Below are positions 8,661-17,378 of a stretch of 64,000 bases of DNA, one piece after another. Under the pieces are notes generated by a model. That model did not search any database and was not told where the DNA came from. It saw nothing but the letters and a program-made list of their open reading frames with translations. Each line of letters opens with the position of its first letter. The first letter of the stretch is position 1. This stretch comes from Chryseobacterium lathyri (GTDB lineage Bacteria > Bacteroidota > Bacteroidia > Flavobacteriales > Weeksellaceae): positions 62,001 through 126,000 of the forward strand of contig NZ_JAUSSF010000002.1 of the NCBI RefSeq assembly GCF_030812195.1. Reading direction: 5' to 3'. Made by a program: the position numbers and the translations under genes.

Positions 8661-9424
8661 TAACTATTATTTTATTCAACATCTTCTTTGTGTTGTTTGT
8701 GGCTGCTGTAATGGTATACATCAGAAAATATAAGCAGCGTAAAAAGGAATACCTGAATGAAATTGAAATAAAAAATGAAATCCACAAGCGAGAAATTTTA
8801 GCCACACAGCTTGAGATCCAGCAGGCTACCATGCAACAGATAGGACGTGAGCTTCATGATAATATCGGCCAGAAACTGACGCTGGTAAGCCTCTATACCC
8901 AACAGCTACTTTACGAAAACAGGGTTCCTGAAGTAAGTGAAAGAATTGACCAGGTTTCCCAGATCATCAACCAGTCGCTGCAGGATCTTAGAAGCCTTTC
9001 AAAAACACTGACAGACGATAATATAAACCAGAAGGAAATCGTAACTTTGATCCAGGAAGAGGTAGACAATACCAATACCTTCAAAAGATGCAATGTGAGT
9101 TTTGAACATAACTTTAAGCAGCTTGATCTTGGATTTGTCCACAAAAATGTACTCCTCAGGATCATACAGGAATTTATTCAAAACAGTATTAAACACGCAA
9201 ACTGTAAAAATATTTTTATCAGCCTGAATACTTCCGAGGAGGCACTCTGGGAGCTTAATCTCAGGGATGATGGAATCGGATTCGACAGCACTAAGATAAA
9301 ATCCAGCGGTATTGGCTTGACCAATATGAAAAACAGAGCAGCCATTATAGGTGCAGACTTCAGCCTTGAAAGCCAAGAGAATATCGGAACCACACTCAAT
9401 ATTATTTTAAAAAAACAGCCATGA
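8639..9424 (+). CDS. Sensor histidine kinase, NarL/HisKA_3 type
   Basis: 261 residues: one N-terminal membrane helix (about 6-28), a coiled linker, then the dimerisation domain with GRELHDNIGQKLT (phospho-acceptor H73) and an HATPase domain with NSIKHA (N box), DDGIGF and SGIGLTNM (G boxes). There is no periplasmic sensor domain, so the signal probably comes from the membrane protein encoded just upstream, whose gene overlaps by 22 bases. The next gene, its response regulator, overlaps by ATGA. It should autophosphorylate and pass phosphate to D57 of that regulator. Confidence 0.92.
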   Translation: MGKTELLITIILFNIFFVLFVAAVMVYIRKYKQRKKEYLNEIEIKNEIHKREILATQLEIQQATMQQIGRELHDNIGQKLTLVSLYTQQLLYENRVPEVSERIDQVSQIINQSLQDLRSLSKTLTDDNINQKEIVTLIQEEVDNTNTFKRCNVSFEHNFKQLDLGFVHKNVLLRIIQEFIQNSIKHANCKNIFISLNTSEEALWELNLRDDGIGFDSTKIKSSGIGLTNMKNRAAIIGADFSLESQENIGTTLNIILKKQP

Positions 9425-10062
9425 AAAAAACAATAGTAATTGTTGATGACCACGTACTAATTGCCAAAGCACTGGAAGGGATTATTGATAATTTTAACGA
9501 ATTTGAAGTAATCTATGTTTGTGAAAATGGCAAAGACCTGATTCAAAAGCTTGAAGATAACGGTAAAGTTCCAGACATCATTCTTCTGGATATCAGCATG
9601 CCAATTATGGACGGGTTCGAAACCGCTGCATGGCTCACTCAAAATCATCCGGAAATCAAAGTAATGGCCCTGAGCATGCAGGGTGATGACAACAGCGTGA
9701 TTAAAATGATCAAAAACGGAGCAAAAGGATATTTATTAAAAAACACCCATCCTAAGGATCTGGAAACCGCATTAATAAAATTAAATTCTGACGGTTTTTT
9801 CTATCCGGAATGGGCTTCAAAGATTATATTTTCCAATCTTAACAAAGATAAGGAAACAGAAAGTACCGTAAGAATTTCAGATCGCGAAAGAGAATTCCTT
9901 AAATACACCGTCACCGAGCTGAGCTATAAGGAAATTGCAGACAGGATGTGTTGCAGCCCAAGAACAGTAGAAAGCTATCGCGACCAGCTATGCGATAAGT
10001 TAGACCTGAAAACCCGGGTTGGTCTGGCAGTTTTTGCCATTAAAAATGGTTTTGCAGGTTAA
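9421..10062 (+). CDS. LuxR/NarL-family response regulator
   Basis: 213 residues: a receiver domain with acidic residues VDDH near 9 and phospho-acceptor D57 in LLDISMP, then a LuxR-type helix-turn-helix near the C-terminus (LSYKEIADRMCCSPRTVES). The start overlaps the kinase stop (ATGA). Metalloprotease genes stand on both sides (6266 and 10321) and are possible targets, but no binding site could be identified to support this. Confidence 0.93.
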   Translation: MKKTIVIVDDHVLIAKALEGIIDNFNEFEVIYVCENGKDLIQKLEDNGKVPDIILLDISMPIMDGFETAAWLTQNHPEIKVMALSMQGDDNSVIKMIKNGAKGYLLKNTHPKDLETALIKLNSDGFFYPEWASKIIFSNLNKDKETESTVRISDREREFLKYTVTELSYKEIADRMCCSPRTVESYRDQLCDKLDLKTRVGLAVFAIKNGFAG

Positions 10063-10320
10063 TCAAAAAAAAGAAATAAAATTAAAAATATAAATCATTT
10101 TTAACAATTCAATAAATATTTTTAATTACAATAATTTCAACCGAAAAATATTTAAATACAAATCATAGAAATGATTAAAATTCAATTAAAATCACCGAAA
10201 ACCAAACAATAAGCAACAACCATCGGTATTTAATAACAATTATTCAAACATGTGTGAATATTTTTTGCGTATTAATTTTTTATAATATAAATTTGGAACG
10301 CAAACCATTTACAATATATT
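10063..10320. other. Gap before metalloprotease 2
   Basis: 258 bases, very AT-rich. No open frame of note and no terminator hairpin after the response regulator. The promoter at 10264-10295 is the only element recognised. Confidence 0.5.
10264..10295 (+). promoter_or_regulatory. Promoter of metalloprotease 2
   Basis: TTTG (10264-10267), 20 bases, then TAAATTTG (10288-10295): a full -33/-7 match for Bacteroidota. The ATG is 25 bases downstream. Paralogue 3 keeps the same TTG-N20-TAAATT arrangement at 11705-11735. Confidence 0.8.
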
Positions 10321-11340
10321 ATGAAAAAACTATTATTCGGAGCTCTCGTTCTGGGCTTCATGTCAGCTTGTAACAGTGATAATATTTCCAACCAAGAGGA
10401 TATATCACAAGAGCCGGGAAATCTTTCAAGCTCTATAGCATCAAAAAGAGCCTGTCCTTCTGACATTATAAGGGAAAAGGCACTCAAAAGCGATCCAGCA
10501 TTAAGAGCCAGATTTGAAGCTAATGAACTGCAATCTGAGAAATTTTCAAGGGACCTTACGATGGGTAAAGTGCTCGCAGATGGAACAGTTGAAATCCCTG
10601 TTGTCTTCAATGTGATCTACAATACTTCTACTCAAAATATTTCCGATGCAAGAATTGCAGAGCAAATAGCAGTTCTTAATGCAGATTACGGCGCTACCAA
10701 TTCTGATATTACTCAAATACCATCAGCATTCCAGCCTTCTGCAGCCGGCGATGTAAAAATCCGCTTTAAACTAGTGGCAACCAACCGTAAGCAAAGTACA
10801 AAAACGGGATGGAGATCCGATCTGGAAGAAATGAAAAAATCAACTACCGGAGGTATTAATGCTACTGACCCTACCAAAAACATGAATATCTGGGTTGTCA
10901 ATTCTATCCTTGATGAGAACAGCCAGCCAGGAACACTAGGATATGCCTATTACCCTGAATCTGCCGGTTTATGGTACGACGGACTTGTCATAGGGTACCA
11001 ATATATAGGAAAAACAGGTGCCTCCGCCCCGTTTAATTTAGGCAGAACTGTTACCCACGAAGTAGGTCATTATCTAAACCTGCCTCACCTTTGGGGATCA
11101 ACCAATACAGGCTGCCAAACAGATTACTCCAGTGATACTCCTACTTCTCCAGGTCCTAACTTCGGAACACCATCATATCCTTTAAACAGAATTTGTGGAG
11201 GAGTAAGCCGTTCTCAGATGTTTATGAATTATATGGATTATGTAGATGACAAAGCTATGTTTATGTTCTCTGCAAATCAAAAAACAAGAATGCAGGCAGT
11301 GGTGGCTACAGCTGGGCCAAGAGCCGGACTAAGACAATAG
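10321..11340 (+). CDS. M43-family zinc metalloprotease lipoprotein, paralogue 2
   Basis: 339 residues. The signal peptide MKKLLFGALVLGFMSAC is a lipoprotein type. The catalytic domain has HEVGHYLNLPHLWG (H246, E247, H250, H256) and the Met-turn in MFMNYMDYVDD. It shares long stretches with paralogues 1 and 3 (KVLADGTVEIPVV, PESAGLW). Differences include NLPHLWGS where the others have NLRHIWGD, so specificity may differ. It has its own promoter and a hairpin terminator, so it is not in one transcript with paralogue 3. Confidence 0.92.
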   Translation: MKKLLFGALVLGFMSACNSDNISNQEDISQEPGNLSSSIASKRACPSDIIREKALKSDPALRARFEANELQSEKFSRDLTMGKVLADGTVEIPVVFNVIYNTSTQNISDARIAEQIAVLNADYGATNSDITQIPSAFQPSAAGDVKIRFKLVATNRKQSTKTGWRSDLEEMKKSTTGGINATDPTKNMNIWVVNSILDENSQPGTLGYAYYPESAGLWYDGLVIGYQYIGKTGASAPFNLGRTVTHEVGHYLNLPHLWGSTNTGCQTDYSSDTPTSPGPNFGTPSYPLNRICGGVSRSQMFMNYMDYVDDKAMFMFSANQKTRMQAVVATAGPRAGLRQ

Positions 11341-11360
11341 ATATCTGATAAATTCAAATA

Positions 11361-11402
11361 AAATAGCCTGGATTAATTTTTAATTCAGGCTATTTGTTTT
11401 TA
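11361..11402 (+). terminator. Terminator of metalloprotease 2
   Basis: AAATAGCCTG pairs with CAGGCTATTT (11386-11395) and the inner GATTAA/TTAATT extend the stem; T-rich bases follow. Confidence 0.75.
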
Positions 11403-11704
11403 TAATTAATTCTGCATGTTTCCTAAAAAATCAGATTCAAAAATATCAGAATGAAAACATTTTTTTTAAAAAAAGTTACTGATCAGGACCACCTCATCAT
11501 ATTTATTAATAGCGTAATAATAAATAAAATAATCTACTTAAAATCCATACAAAATAAAATTACGTTATACTTTTAAAAAAATAATTCAATTAATTTATAA
11601 CTCTTAAAATTAACAATAAATCAAATTTACGTCAAATAACATATGAAATGCATAATATTTTAAACCAAATATTGATATATTTTTAATAAAATATTAAAAA
11701 CATG
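11403..11704. other. AT-rich gap between metalloproteases 2 and 3
   Basis: About 300 bases of extremely AT-rich sequence. A 40-odd codon frame from ATG 11451 exists but its composition is only what AT-rich DNA gives, so no gene is called. Nothing else recognised. Confidence 0.5.
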
Positions 11705-11735
11705 TTGCATAATAATTTCAAATAATATAAATTCA
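11705..11735 (+). promoter_or_regulatory. Promoter of metalloprotease 3
   Basis: TTG (11705-11707), 20 bases, then TAAATTCA (11728-11735), six of eight matches to TAnnTTTG with the TAnnTT part intact. The layout copies the promoter of paralogue 2. Confidence 0.55.
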
Positions 11736-11764
11736 CCACCAGAAACTATAGAAAATAAGAGCTT

Positions 11765-12769
11765 ATGAAAAAATTATTATTTGGAGCAATTGTATTAAGC
11801 TTCATGTCAGCTTGTAACAGCGACAATATGTCAAACCAAAATGAAAACCCTGCAAATGAAGAGGTTTCTTCAGCTGATATGTTCAAAAGGGGATGTGCAT
11901 CTGAAGAAGTAAGACAGGAAGCATTAAAAAGCAATGCTCAACTTAGACAAAAGTTTGTAACATTAGAGGCGAATACAGAAAAATTCGCTAATGAATTAAA
12001 ACTTGGAAAAGTTTTGGCAGATGGTACTGTAGAAATTCCGGTTGTTGTCAATGTATTATATAAAACCACTGCAGAAAATGTATCTGATGCCAGAATCGCA
12101 GAGCAAATCGAAGTTCTGAATGCAGACTTCACAGGAACAAACGCCGATGCCAGTAAAATCCCTGCTGAATTCCAGACTGTAAGCGCTGGTGACACGAAAG
12201 TAAAATTCAGATTGGTAAATACCATAAGAAAAGCTACAAGCAAGACAAGCTGGGCAACTAATGATGATATGAAGAAAGCCTCTAAGGGAGGAATTGATGC
12301 TACAAACCCATCCAATTACCTAAACATCTGGATTGTAGGTAAAATGACCAGCCAGGGAAGAACTATTCTTGGATACGCTACATTTCCTGAATCTGCAGGA
12401 TTATGGAACGATGGTGTAGCCATTGCCGCTCCATACTTTGGAAAAACAGGAGCAGCTTCACCTTTTAACTTAGGAAGAACTGCAACACACGAAGTAGGAC
12501 ATTATTTAAATCTTAGACATATCTGGGGAGATGCAAGCTGTGGTAATGACCAGGTTACAGATACTCCTACACAGACTACTGCCAATTATGGAAAACCAAC
12601 TTATCCATTATACAACACATGTAGCGGTGTTCAAAGATCTGTAATGTTCATGAACTATATGGATTATGTAGATGATGCTGCAATGTTTATGTTCTCAGCA
12701 GGACAGAAAGCAAGAGTTCAATCAGTAGTTGCTTCCACAGGGGCAAGATCTGGATTAAGACTTTACTAA
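11765..12769 (+). CDS. M43-family zinc metalloprotease lipoprotein, paralogue 3
   Basis: 334 residues. The signal peptide is almost identical to that of paralogue 2 (MKKLLFGAIVLSFMSAC), showing recent duplication. Catalytic motif HEVGHYLNLRHIWGD (H242, E243, H246, H252), Met-turn MFMNYMDYVDD, and cysteines SCGND and TCSGV. Expected to be an envelope-anchored zinc endopeptidase like its two neighbours. It ends at the bidirectional terminator 12789-12816. Confidence 0.92.
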   Translation: MKKLLFGAIVLSFMSACNSDNMSNQNENPANEEVSSADMFKRGCASEEVRQEALKSNAQLRQKFVTLEANTEKFANELKLGKVLADGTVEIPVVVNVLYKTTAENVSDARIAEQIEVLNADFTGTNADASKIPAEFQTVSAGDTKVKFRLVNTIRKATSKTSWATNDDMKKASKGGIDATNPSNYLNIWIVGKMTSQGRTILGYATFPESAGLWNDGVAIAAPYFGKTGAASPFNLGRTATHEVGHYLNLRHIWGDASCGNDQVTDTPTQTTANYGKPTYPLYNTCSGVQRSVMFMNYMDYVDDAAMFMFSAGQKARVQSVVASTGARSGLRLY

Positions 12770-12788
12770 AATTTAAATTAACTCATAG

Positions 12789-12820
12789 AAAAGCCTGAAT
12801 TTCTATTCAGGCTTTTCTTT
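12789..12820. terminator. Bidirectional terminator between metalloprotease 3 and the M1 peptidase
   Basis: AAAAGCCTGAAT pairs perfectly with ATTCAGGCTTTT around TTCT. It lies between two convergent genes and has T-runs in both reading directions. Confidence 0.88.
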
Positions 12821-14686
12821 TTATAATGACTTTGTATTATTTTCGGGTGTATAATCCATAAACATATCTCCGTCCAGGGTCACCGATTTCACTTTCTTTT
12901 TAATAGGAATAGCAAGATCTGCCTGCTTCTGGTTCTTTTCCCATAAGGAAGGTGAAAAATGAAGCTTTTCAACAGATCCGTCTTCATAATTTAAAACGGC
13001 ATCAAAAGGAATCACAAATCCGCCCACATTATCTACATTGACTGTAAGAAGATCGTTGAGCTGTGAAATATCAGTTATTTTCAGATCAATATAATTATTG
13101 GTATAGAACCAGTTTTGAAAGAACCAGTTCAGATTTTTTCCGGAACCTGTACTCATTGAATTAAAATAATCCCACGGTACCGGGTGCTTTCCATTCCAGT
13201 TGCTCATATAATGCAGAAGCGCTTTCTTGAACAGTTCATCTCCTAAATAATCTTTCAAGGCAAGATAAGACAAGGATGCTTTTACATAGGAATTGTTCCC
13301 ATATCCTGCTCCGCTTACCTGCGTGCTCATTGTAATAATCGGCTGATCCTGCTCCGCAGAAGGGTCATTGATCCATTTTTTGACACGGAAATTTTTATAG
13401 AATTCTTTTGCTGGAGCTTCGCCGTTTTCATCAATACCGATCAGGTACTCAAGGGTAGTAGCCCAGCCTTCATCCATAAAAGCATAACGGGTTTCATTGA
13501 TTCCCATATAAAAAGGGAAATAGGTATGAGCAATCTCGTGATCTGCGGTAAGCCTTGCATCTCGAAGATCATCAGGAATACTTGTATCATTAATCATCAT
13601 TGGATATTCCATATCTGCATATCCTTGAATAGCAGTCATTACATTATAAGGATATTCCACTCCTGGCCATTTCTTTGAGAACCAGTCCAGATTATAGCGC
13701 ATCCAGTCTACATACTGCTCAAAATCCTTCGCACCAGCTTTATATCCTGCCTGAACACTTGCCCTTTTTGTTTTTAGCTGGACACTTGCTCCGTCCCAAA
13801 CATAATGGCTGCTTAAAGCAAAACAGAAATCCGTAATATGATTCGCTTTGAATTTCCACACATTCCATTTATTCTGCTTCGTCACTTTTCCGGCTTTCAT
13901 TTCCTGCTCGGAAGCAATATGAATCACTTTATCGCTCTTCAGAGACGCTTTGTACCTTTTTAAATATTCCGGCTGAAGCACAGCATCAGGATTCAGAAAA
14001 TCTCCGGTAGCCCATACTACAAAATTCTTGGGGGCAGAGATGGTAAAACTGTAATCATTAAAATCATTATAAAACTCCTGTCTATCCGAATGGGGAAGCA
14101 TATCCCAACCATTATAATCATCATAAACAGAAATTCTCGGGAAAGAATAGGCTACATAAAAAGTCTCAGAATCTATCTGCCCCTCTCTTCCGCTCTGTAC
14201 AGAAAGCGGATATTCCCATTCTATTTTCACATCAGCTTTTGCTCCGGCCTTAAGTGCTTTATTCAGCTTTATTCTTTCTACGGTTCCCCAGTCATCACTG
14301 TTTACTGTATATTTCTCACCATTTATAACCATCGATTTAATATAAAGACCTGAAGACAGAAAATCTTTGGATACAGAACCTGATCTCGGCGATTGTGGCT
14401 TATGAAGGTTATTTACAAATCTGATCGCCAGTTCGTGAAGTTCATCCGGGCTGTTATTGATGTATGTGATCGTTTCTTTTCCTGAAACCGTTTTGCTTCC
14501 TGCATCCACTTTTACCTCAACATTATAAATCCCTTTATTCTGCCAATAGTTTTTGCCCGGAGCACCGGAAATATCCCGGGTTCCTTTTTCATAGGCTTTC
14601 TTAATATTTCTAGGTATATACAGCTCCTGGGCAGCGATATGCTGCATTGAAACAGTCAATACCAGAGCATAAAGAAATCGTTTCAT
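12821..14686 (-). CDS. Secreted M1-family metallopeptidase (aminopeptidase N-like)
   Basis: 621 residues starting with a signal peptide (MKRFLYALVLTVSMQHIAAQ). Zinc site HEIAH at 383-387 with the third ligand E406 in DEGW, exactly the HExxH-x18-E spacing of M1 enzymes. M1 peptidases normally carry a GAMEN-like motif; here the region with YADMEYPMMIND plays that place, so the exocystic motif is divergent and peptide specificity may differ. Probably periplasmic or outer-membrane associated. It lies 181 bases downstream of the TonB-type receptor on the same strand; a -7 box at 14712-14719 gives it its own promoter. Confidence 0.92.
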   Translation of the reverse strand: MKRFLYALVLTVSMQHIAAQELYIPRNIKKAYEKGTRDISGAPGKNYWQNKGIYNVEVKVDAGSKTVSGKETITYINNSPDELHELAIRFVNNLHKPQSPRSGSVSKDFLSSGLYIKSMVINGEKYTVNSDDWGTVERIKLNKALKAGAKADVKIEWEYPLSVQSGREGQIDSETFYVAYSFPRISVYDDYNGWDMLPHSDRQEFYNDFNDYSFTISAPKNFVVWATGDFLNPDAVLQPEYLKRYKASLKSDKVIHIASEQEMKAGKVTKQNKWNVWKFKANHITDFCFALSSHYVWDGASVQLKTKRASVQAGYKAGAKDFEQYVDWMRYNLDWFSKKWPGVEYPYNVMTAIQGYADMEYPMMINDTSIPDDLRDARLTADHEIAHTYFPFYMGINETRYAFMDEGWATTLEYLIGIDENGEAPAKEFYKNFRVKKWINDPSAEQDQPIITMSTQVSGAGYGNNSYVKASLSYLALKDYLGDELFKKALLHYMSNWNGKHPVPWDYFNSMSTGSGKNLNWFFQNWFYTNNYIDLKITDISQLNDLLTVNVDNVGGFVIPFDAVLNYEDGSVEKLHFSPSLWEKNQKQADLAIPIKKKVKSVTLDGDMFMDYTPENNTKSL

Positions 14687-14711
14687 ATCTCTAATTTTTA
14701 AAAATAAGTAC

Positions 14712-14719
14712 CAAAATTA
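14712..14719 (-). promoter_or_regulatory. -7 promoter box of the M1 peptidase
   Basis: Reads TAATTTTG on the minus strand, a full TAnnTTTG match, 26 bases before the ATG. No convincing -33 element. Confidence 0.5.
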
Positions 14720-14867
14720 GGGAAAATGTCACACAGAAAAGGAATTTCTTTTATAATAATGTTTTATGGATATTAGTTTTATTTTTCAGAAAGGAAGACA
14801 GATGCATAAGTATAGAAAATACCATATTTCTCAAATTAATAAGTAGCCACCGCTTCCCAGTTCCCTA

Positions 14868-17240
14868 TCACAGCCTATCCAGCTCCTCCGTTTTCTTAAT
14901 CGTTTTAGCATTTTTCACAGCCTGATTCCCAAAATTGAATTTAATAGAAAAGGTAAATCCCTGTGTATCTCCATAATCCAGGAAATAATTGTCCTGATTG
15001 GCATATTTTGTACTTATTTTCTGCCCCATCGTCCTGAAAATATCATTAAAAATAAATGATGCTTCCAGTTTTTTACCGAAGAATTTACGGTTCATTACAA
15101 AATAAGCAGCCCATGCACTTGAGATCGTGAAAGTTCCCTGTATCCCCGGCGAGTAATATTTGTGACCTAATTCCATCTTCCAGTCATTGCCTTTATCCAA
15201 AGTAATATTTACAGAAACATTCGATACCCAGTTCCATACCTTATTTTTATACAGAAGATCATCAATTCCTTTGAAGTAATTTTCATTGTGCTCCAGATTT
15301 TCTGAAAGAATGAGCGTCCACCAGGGTTTGATCTGGAAGCTCTTATACAGGCTTGCCCCAAAAGCCTGTCCTTTTTCAATATTGGTAAAATAATAGATCA
15401 GATTGCTCGTACTGGGCTCCTGAAATGAAATTTCCATGGATGGATAGATTTCCTTCCGGTAGTACAGATCCAGATTCCAGCCTTTCCAGGAATAGGTAAG
15501 ATTCAGATTATGAATAATCGTAGCCTTCAGTTTTGGATCTCCCTGATAATAAGAGAACAAATTGTAGTAAGATTTTGCGGGATTCAACCAGGAATAAGAT
15601 GGTCTGCTGATCCTTTTCCCGTATGAAAAACCAAATTCATGCTTACTTTCCGTTGAATACTGGGCGTAAAAAGTCGGGAAAAGATTCCAGTACTTATTTT
15701 TGTTCCGTTCATAAGGCTCGGAAACCAGACCTTCCAGATCCGTCATTTCTGCACGGAGACCACCTTTAAAATTCCACTTCCCAAGATTGTAAGCCAATGA
15801 TGAATAGGCTGCAAAATTATGTTCCTTATAGTCAAACATACTGCTTTTTTCGGGCCGGAGTTGCAGGGTTCCGTTTTCATTATCAGAAAAATCCAGTCTG
15901 CTTATTGTTTTGACAAAGCTGTACTTCATACCGGATTCGAACTCAAGTTTTTTATCTTTCCACTGATAATCGGCCTGTGTAGAATACAGCTGAACATCTG
16001 TTTTATTTTGGGTGAAAAAATTATCATCCCTTGGCGTCTCTCCTCTAAAATTCAGATGAGTCAGTACATCCTGATATTTATCCACGTTATTCCCGGTAAA
16101 GTAACTGATCCATGAAATGCTGCTCTTCTTATTAAGTTTTCTGTCTACCTGAAAACTCAGTGAATTATTGATCGTCCGGGATTGATGATCATTAATCGTT
16201 GTGTAGTCAGATTCAACAATATCCTGACTGTTGTAGATCAATGTAGGCACAACGTAAGTTCCAAAGGATTTCGGACTGAAGTACCCTGAGTAATTCAGAC
16301 TCAGATTCGTCAGACTGTCAATTTCATATTCAGCATTGAAGTTAACTGTATTCTGCGCTTTGTTTTTATCCTTCCGGTTCATGGTACTTACCCACCTCGT
16401 CCAGCTTTCCTGGTAATTCACATAATCGGTTCCCTCACGGTAATACGTTCCAAAACCCCTGTAATAACTTCCCATCAGTGAAAGCTTATCTTTTTTGTAA
16501 TACTGGGATACTCCCACAACTCCTTTTGCATATTGGGTCTGAACATATTTTGATGAAACAATTCCACGGTAGCCTTCAATTTTATTCTTCTTCATCACAA
16601 TATTCAGAACTGCACTGCCGGACGCTTCATATTTTGCAGGCGGATTGGTGATTACTTCTACGGATTTTATTTCGTCTCCCTGTGTGTTTTCCAGTAAATT
16701 TTTGAGCTCATCCCCGGTCAGCATTATTTTTTTATCATTGATGGTCACCAGAATTCCCGTACCACCTTTGATGGCAAGAACATCATTATTTACCGTTACA
16801 CCCGGCGTTTTCTTTAAGATCTCCCATGCATTGAGCGAAGAAATATTGCTGTTTTCCACATTGAACTCCAGACGGTCTACTTTCCTGGTGACTATCGGTT
16901 TCTGTTTGGTCATAACAACAGCGTCTATTTCCTGAGTCTCTTTCTTAAGAATGATTTTTAAAGGGTTTTTCTCCTTTTGCAGATCTATCATTTTTTCAAA
17001 AGGAATGTAATCTGTTTTTTTAGCCGTTATTTTTATAGAGTCAATGGAGATTCCTTCCAAGCTGAAATAACCATTTCCATCTGTGTTCAATGTTTTGATC
17101 AGTTCATTTTTTAAATTATAAACTTTGATCTCTACAGAAGATATTTTCTCACTTCCGGTATCTGTCACTGAACCTTTGATAATCTGTACCTGTGCAGACA
17201 GCAACATTGGAAAAAGCAGCAAAAGAAAAATTTTATACAT
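14868..17240 (-). CDS. TonB-dependent-receptor-like outer-membrane beta-barrel protein
   Basis: 790 residues with a signal peptide (MYKIFLLLLFPMLLSAQ). Order: a carboxypeptidase-like regulatory domain (about 20-100), a plug domain (about 105-215; WEILKKTPGVTV, GTGILVTINDKK, IKSVEVITNPPAKYEA), then a beta barrel of the OMP_b-brl_3 type to the C-terminus. Such receptors take up peptides, siderophores or glycans at the outer membrane. It is divergent from an OmpR-type kinase gene, with GTTAATG repeats in the shared 138-base gap, so that system may control it. The substrate is not readable. Confidence 0.88.
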   Translation of the reverse strand: MYKIFLLLLFPMLLSAQVQIIKGSVTDTGSEKISSVEIKVYNLKNELIKTLNTDGNGYFSLEGISIDSIKITAKKTDYIPFEKMIDLQKEKNPLKIILKKETQEIDAVVMTKQKPIVTRKVDRLEFNVENSNISSLNAWEILKKTPGVTVNNDVLAIKGGTGILVTINDKKIMLTGDELKNLLENTQGDEIKSVEVITNPPAKYEASGSAVLNIVMKKNKIEGYRGIVSSKYVQTQYAKGVVGVSQYYKKDKLSLMGSYYRGFGTYYREGTDYVNYQESWTRWVSTMNRKDKNKAQNTVNFNAEYEIDSLTNLSLNYSGYFSPKSFGTYVVPTLIYNSQDIVESDYTTINDHQSRTINNSLSFQVDRKLNKKSSISWISYFTGNNVDKYQDVLTHLNFRGETPRDDNFFTQNKTDVQLYSTQADYQWKDKKLEFESGMKYSFVKTISRLDFSDNENGTLQLRPEKSSMFDYKEHNFAAYSSLAYNLGKWNFKGGLRAEMTDLEGLVSEPYERNKNKYWNLFPTFYAQYSTESKHEFGFSYGKRISRPSYSWLNPAKSYYNLFSYYQGDPKLKATIIHNLNLTYSWKGWNLDLYYRKEIYPSMEISFQEPSTSNLIYYFTNIEKGQAFGASLYKSFQIKPWWTLILSENLEHNENYFKGIDDLLYKNKVWNWVSNVSVNITLDKGNDWKMELGHKYYSPGIQGTFTISSAWAAYFVMNRKFFGKKLEASFIFNDIFRTMGQKISTKYANQDNYFLDYGDTQGFTFSIKFNFGNQAVKNAKTIKKTEELDRL

Positions 17241-17312
17241 AATTGATTCTGAAAAGCATGGATGTTATTTTGCTTGACAGTTCAAAATTCAGTATTTACA
17301 GAGAGAATTTCG

Positions 17313-17341
17313 GTTAATGGAAGGTTAATGGTGAGTTAATG
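17313..17341 (+). promoter_or_regulatory. Three GTTAATG direct repeats, 11-base period (candidate response-regulator site)
   Basis: GTTAATG occurs at 17313-17319, 17324-17330 and 17335-17341, spaced exactly 11 bases. This is the geometry of OmpR-family regulators binding one face of DNA. It lies 25 bases upstream of the -7 box at 17366-17373 of the kinase gene and also in front of the divergent receptor gene. Confidence 0.7.
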
Positions 17342-17365
17342 CCGGCAAGGGAAAGACTAAAGTTT

Positions 17366-17373
17366 TATCTTTG
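17366..17373 (+). promoter_or_regulatory. -7 promoter box of histidine kinase at 17379
   Basis: TATCTTTG matches TAnnTTTG and ends only five bases before the ATG. Transcription would start at or within a base or two of the start codon, implying a leaderless or almost leaderless mRNA. The GTTAATG repeats sit where activator binding would compensate for a missing -33 TTG. Confidence 0.6.
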
Positions 17374-17378
17374 TTTCA

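Noticed and set aside
11451..11576. Open frame of about 41 codons from ATG 11451
   Set aside because: The region is extremely AT-rich and the composition is what that gives; no leader, lipobox or repeat pattern like the peptides at 5650-5996.
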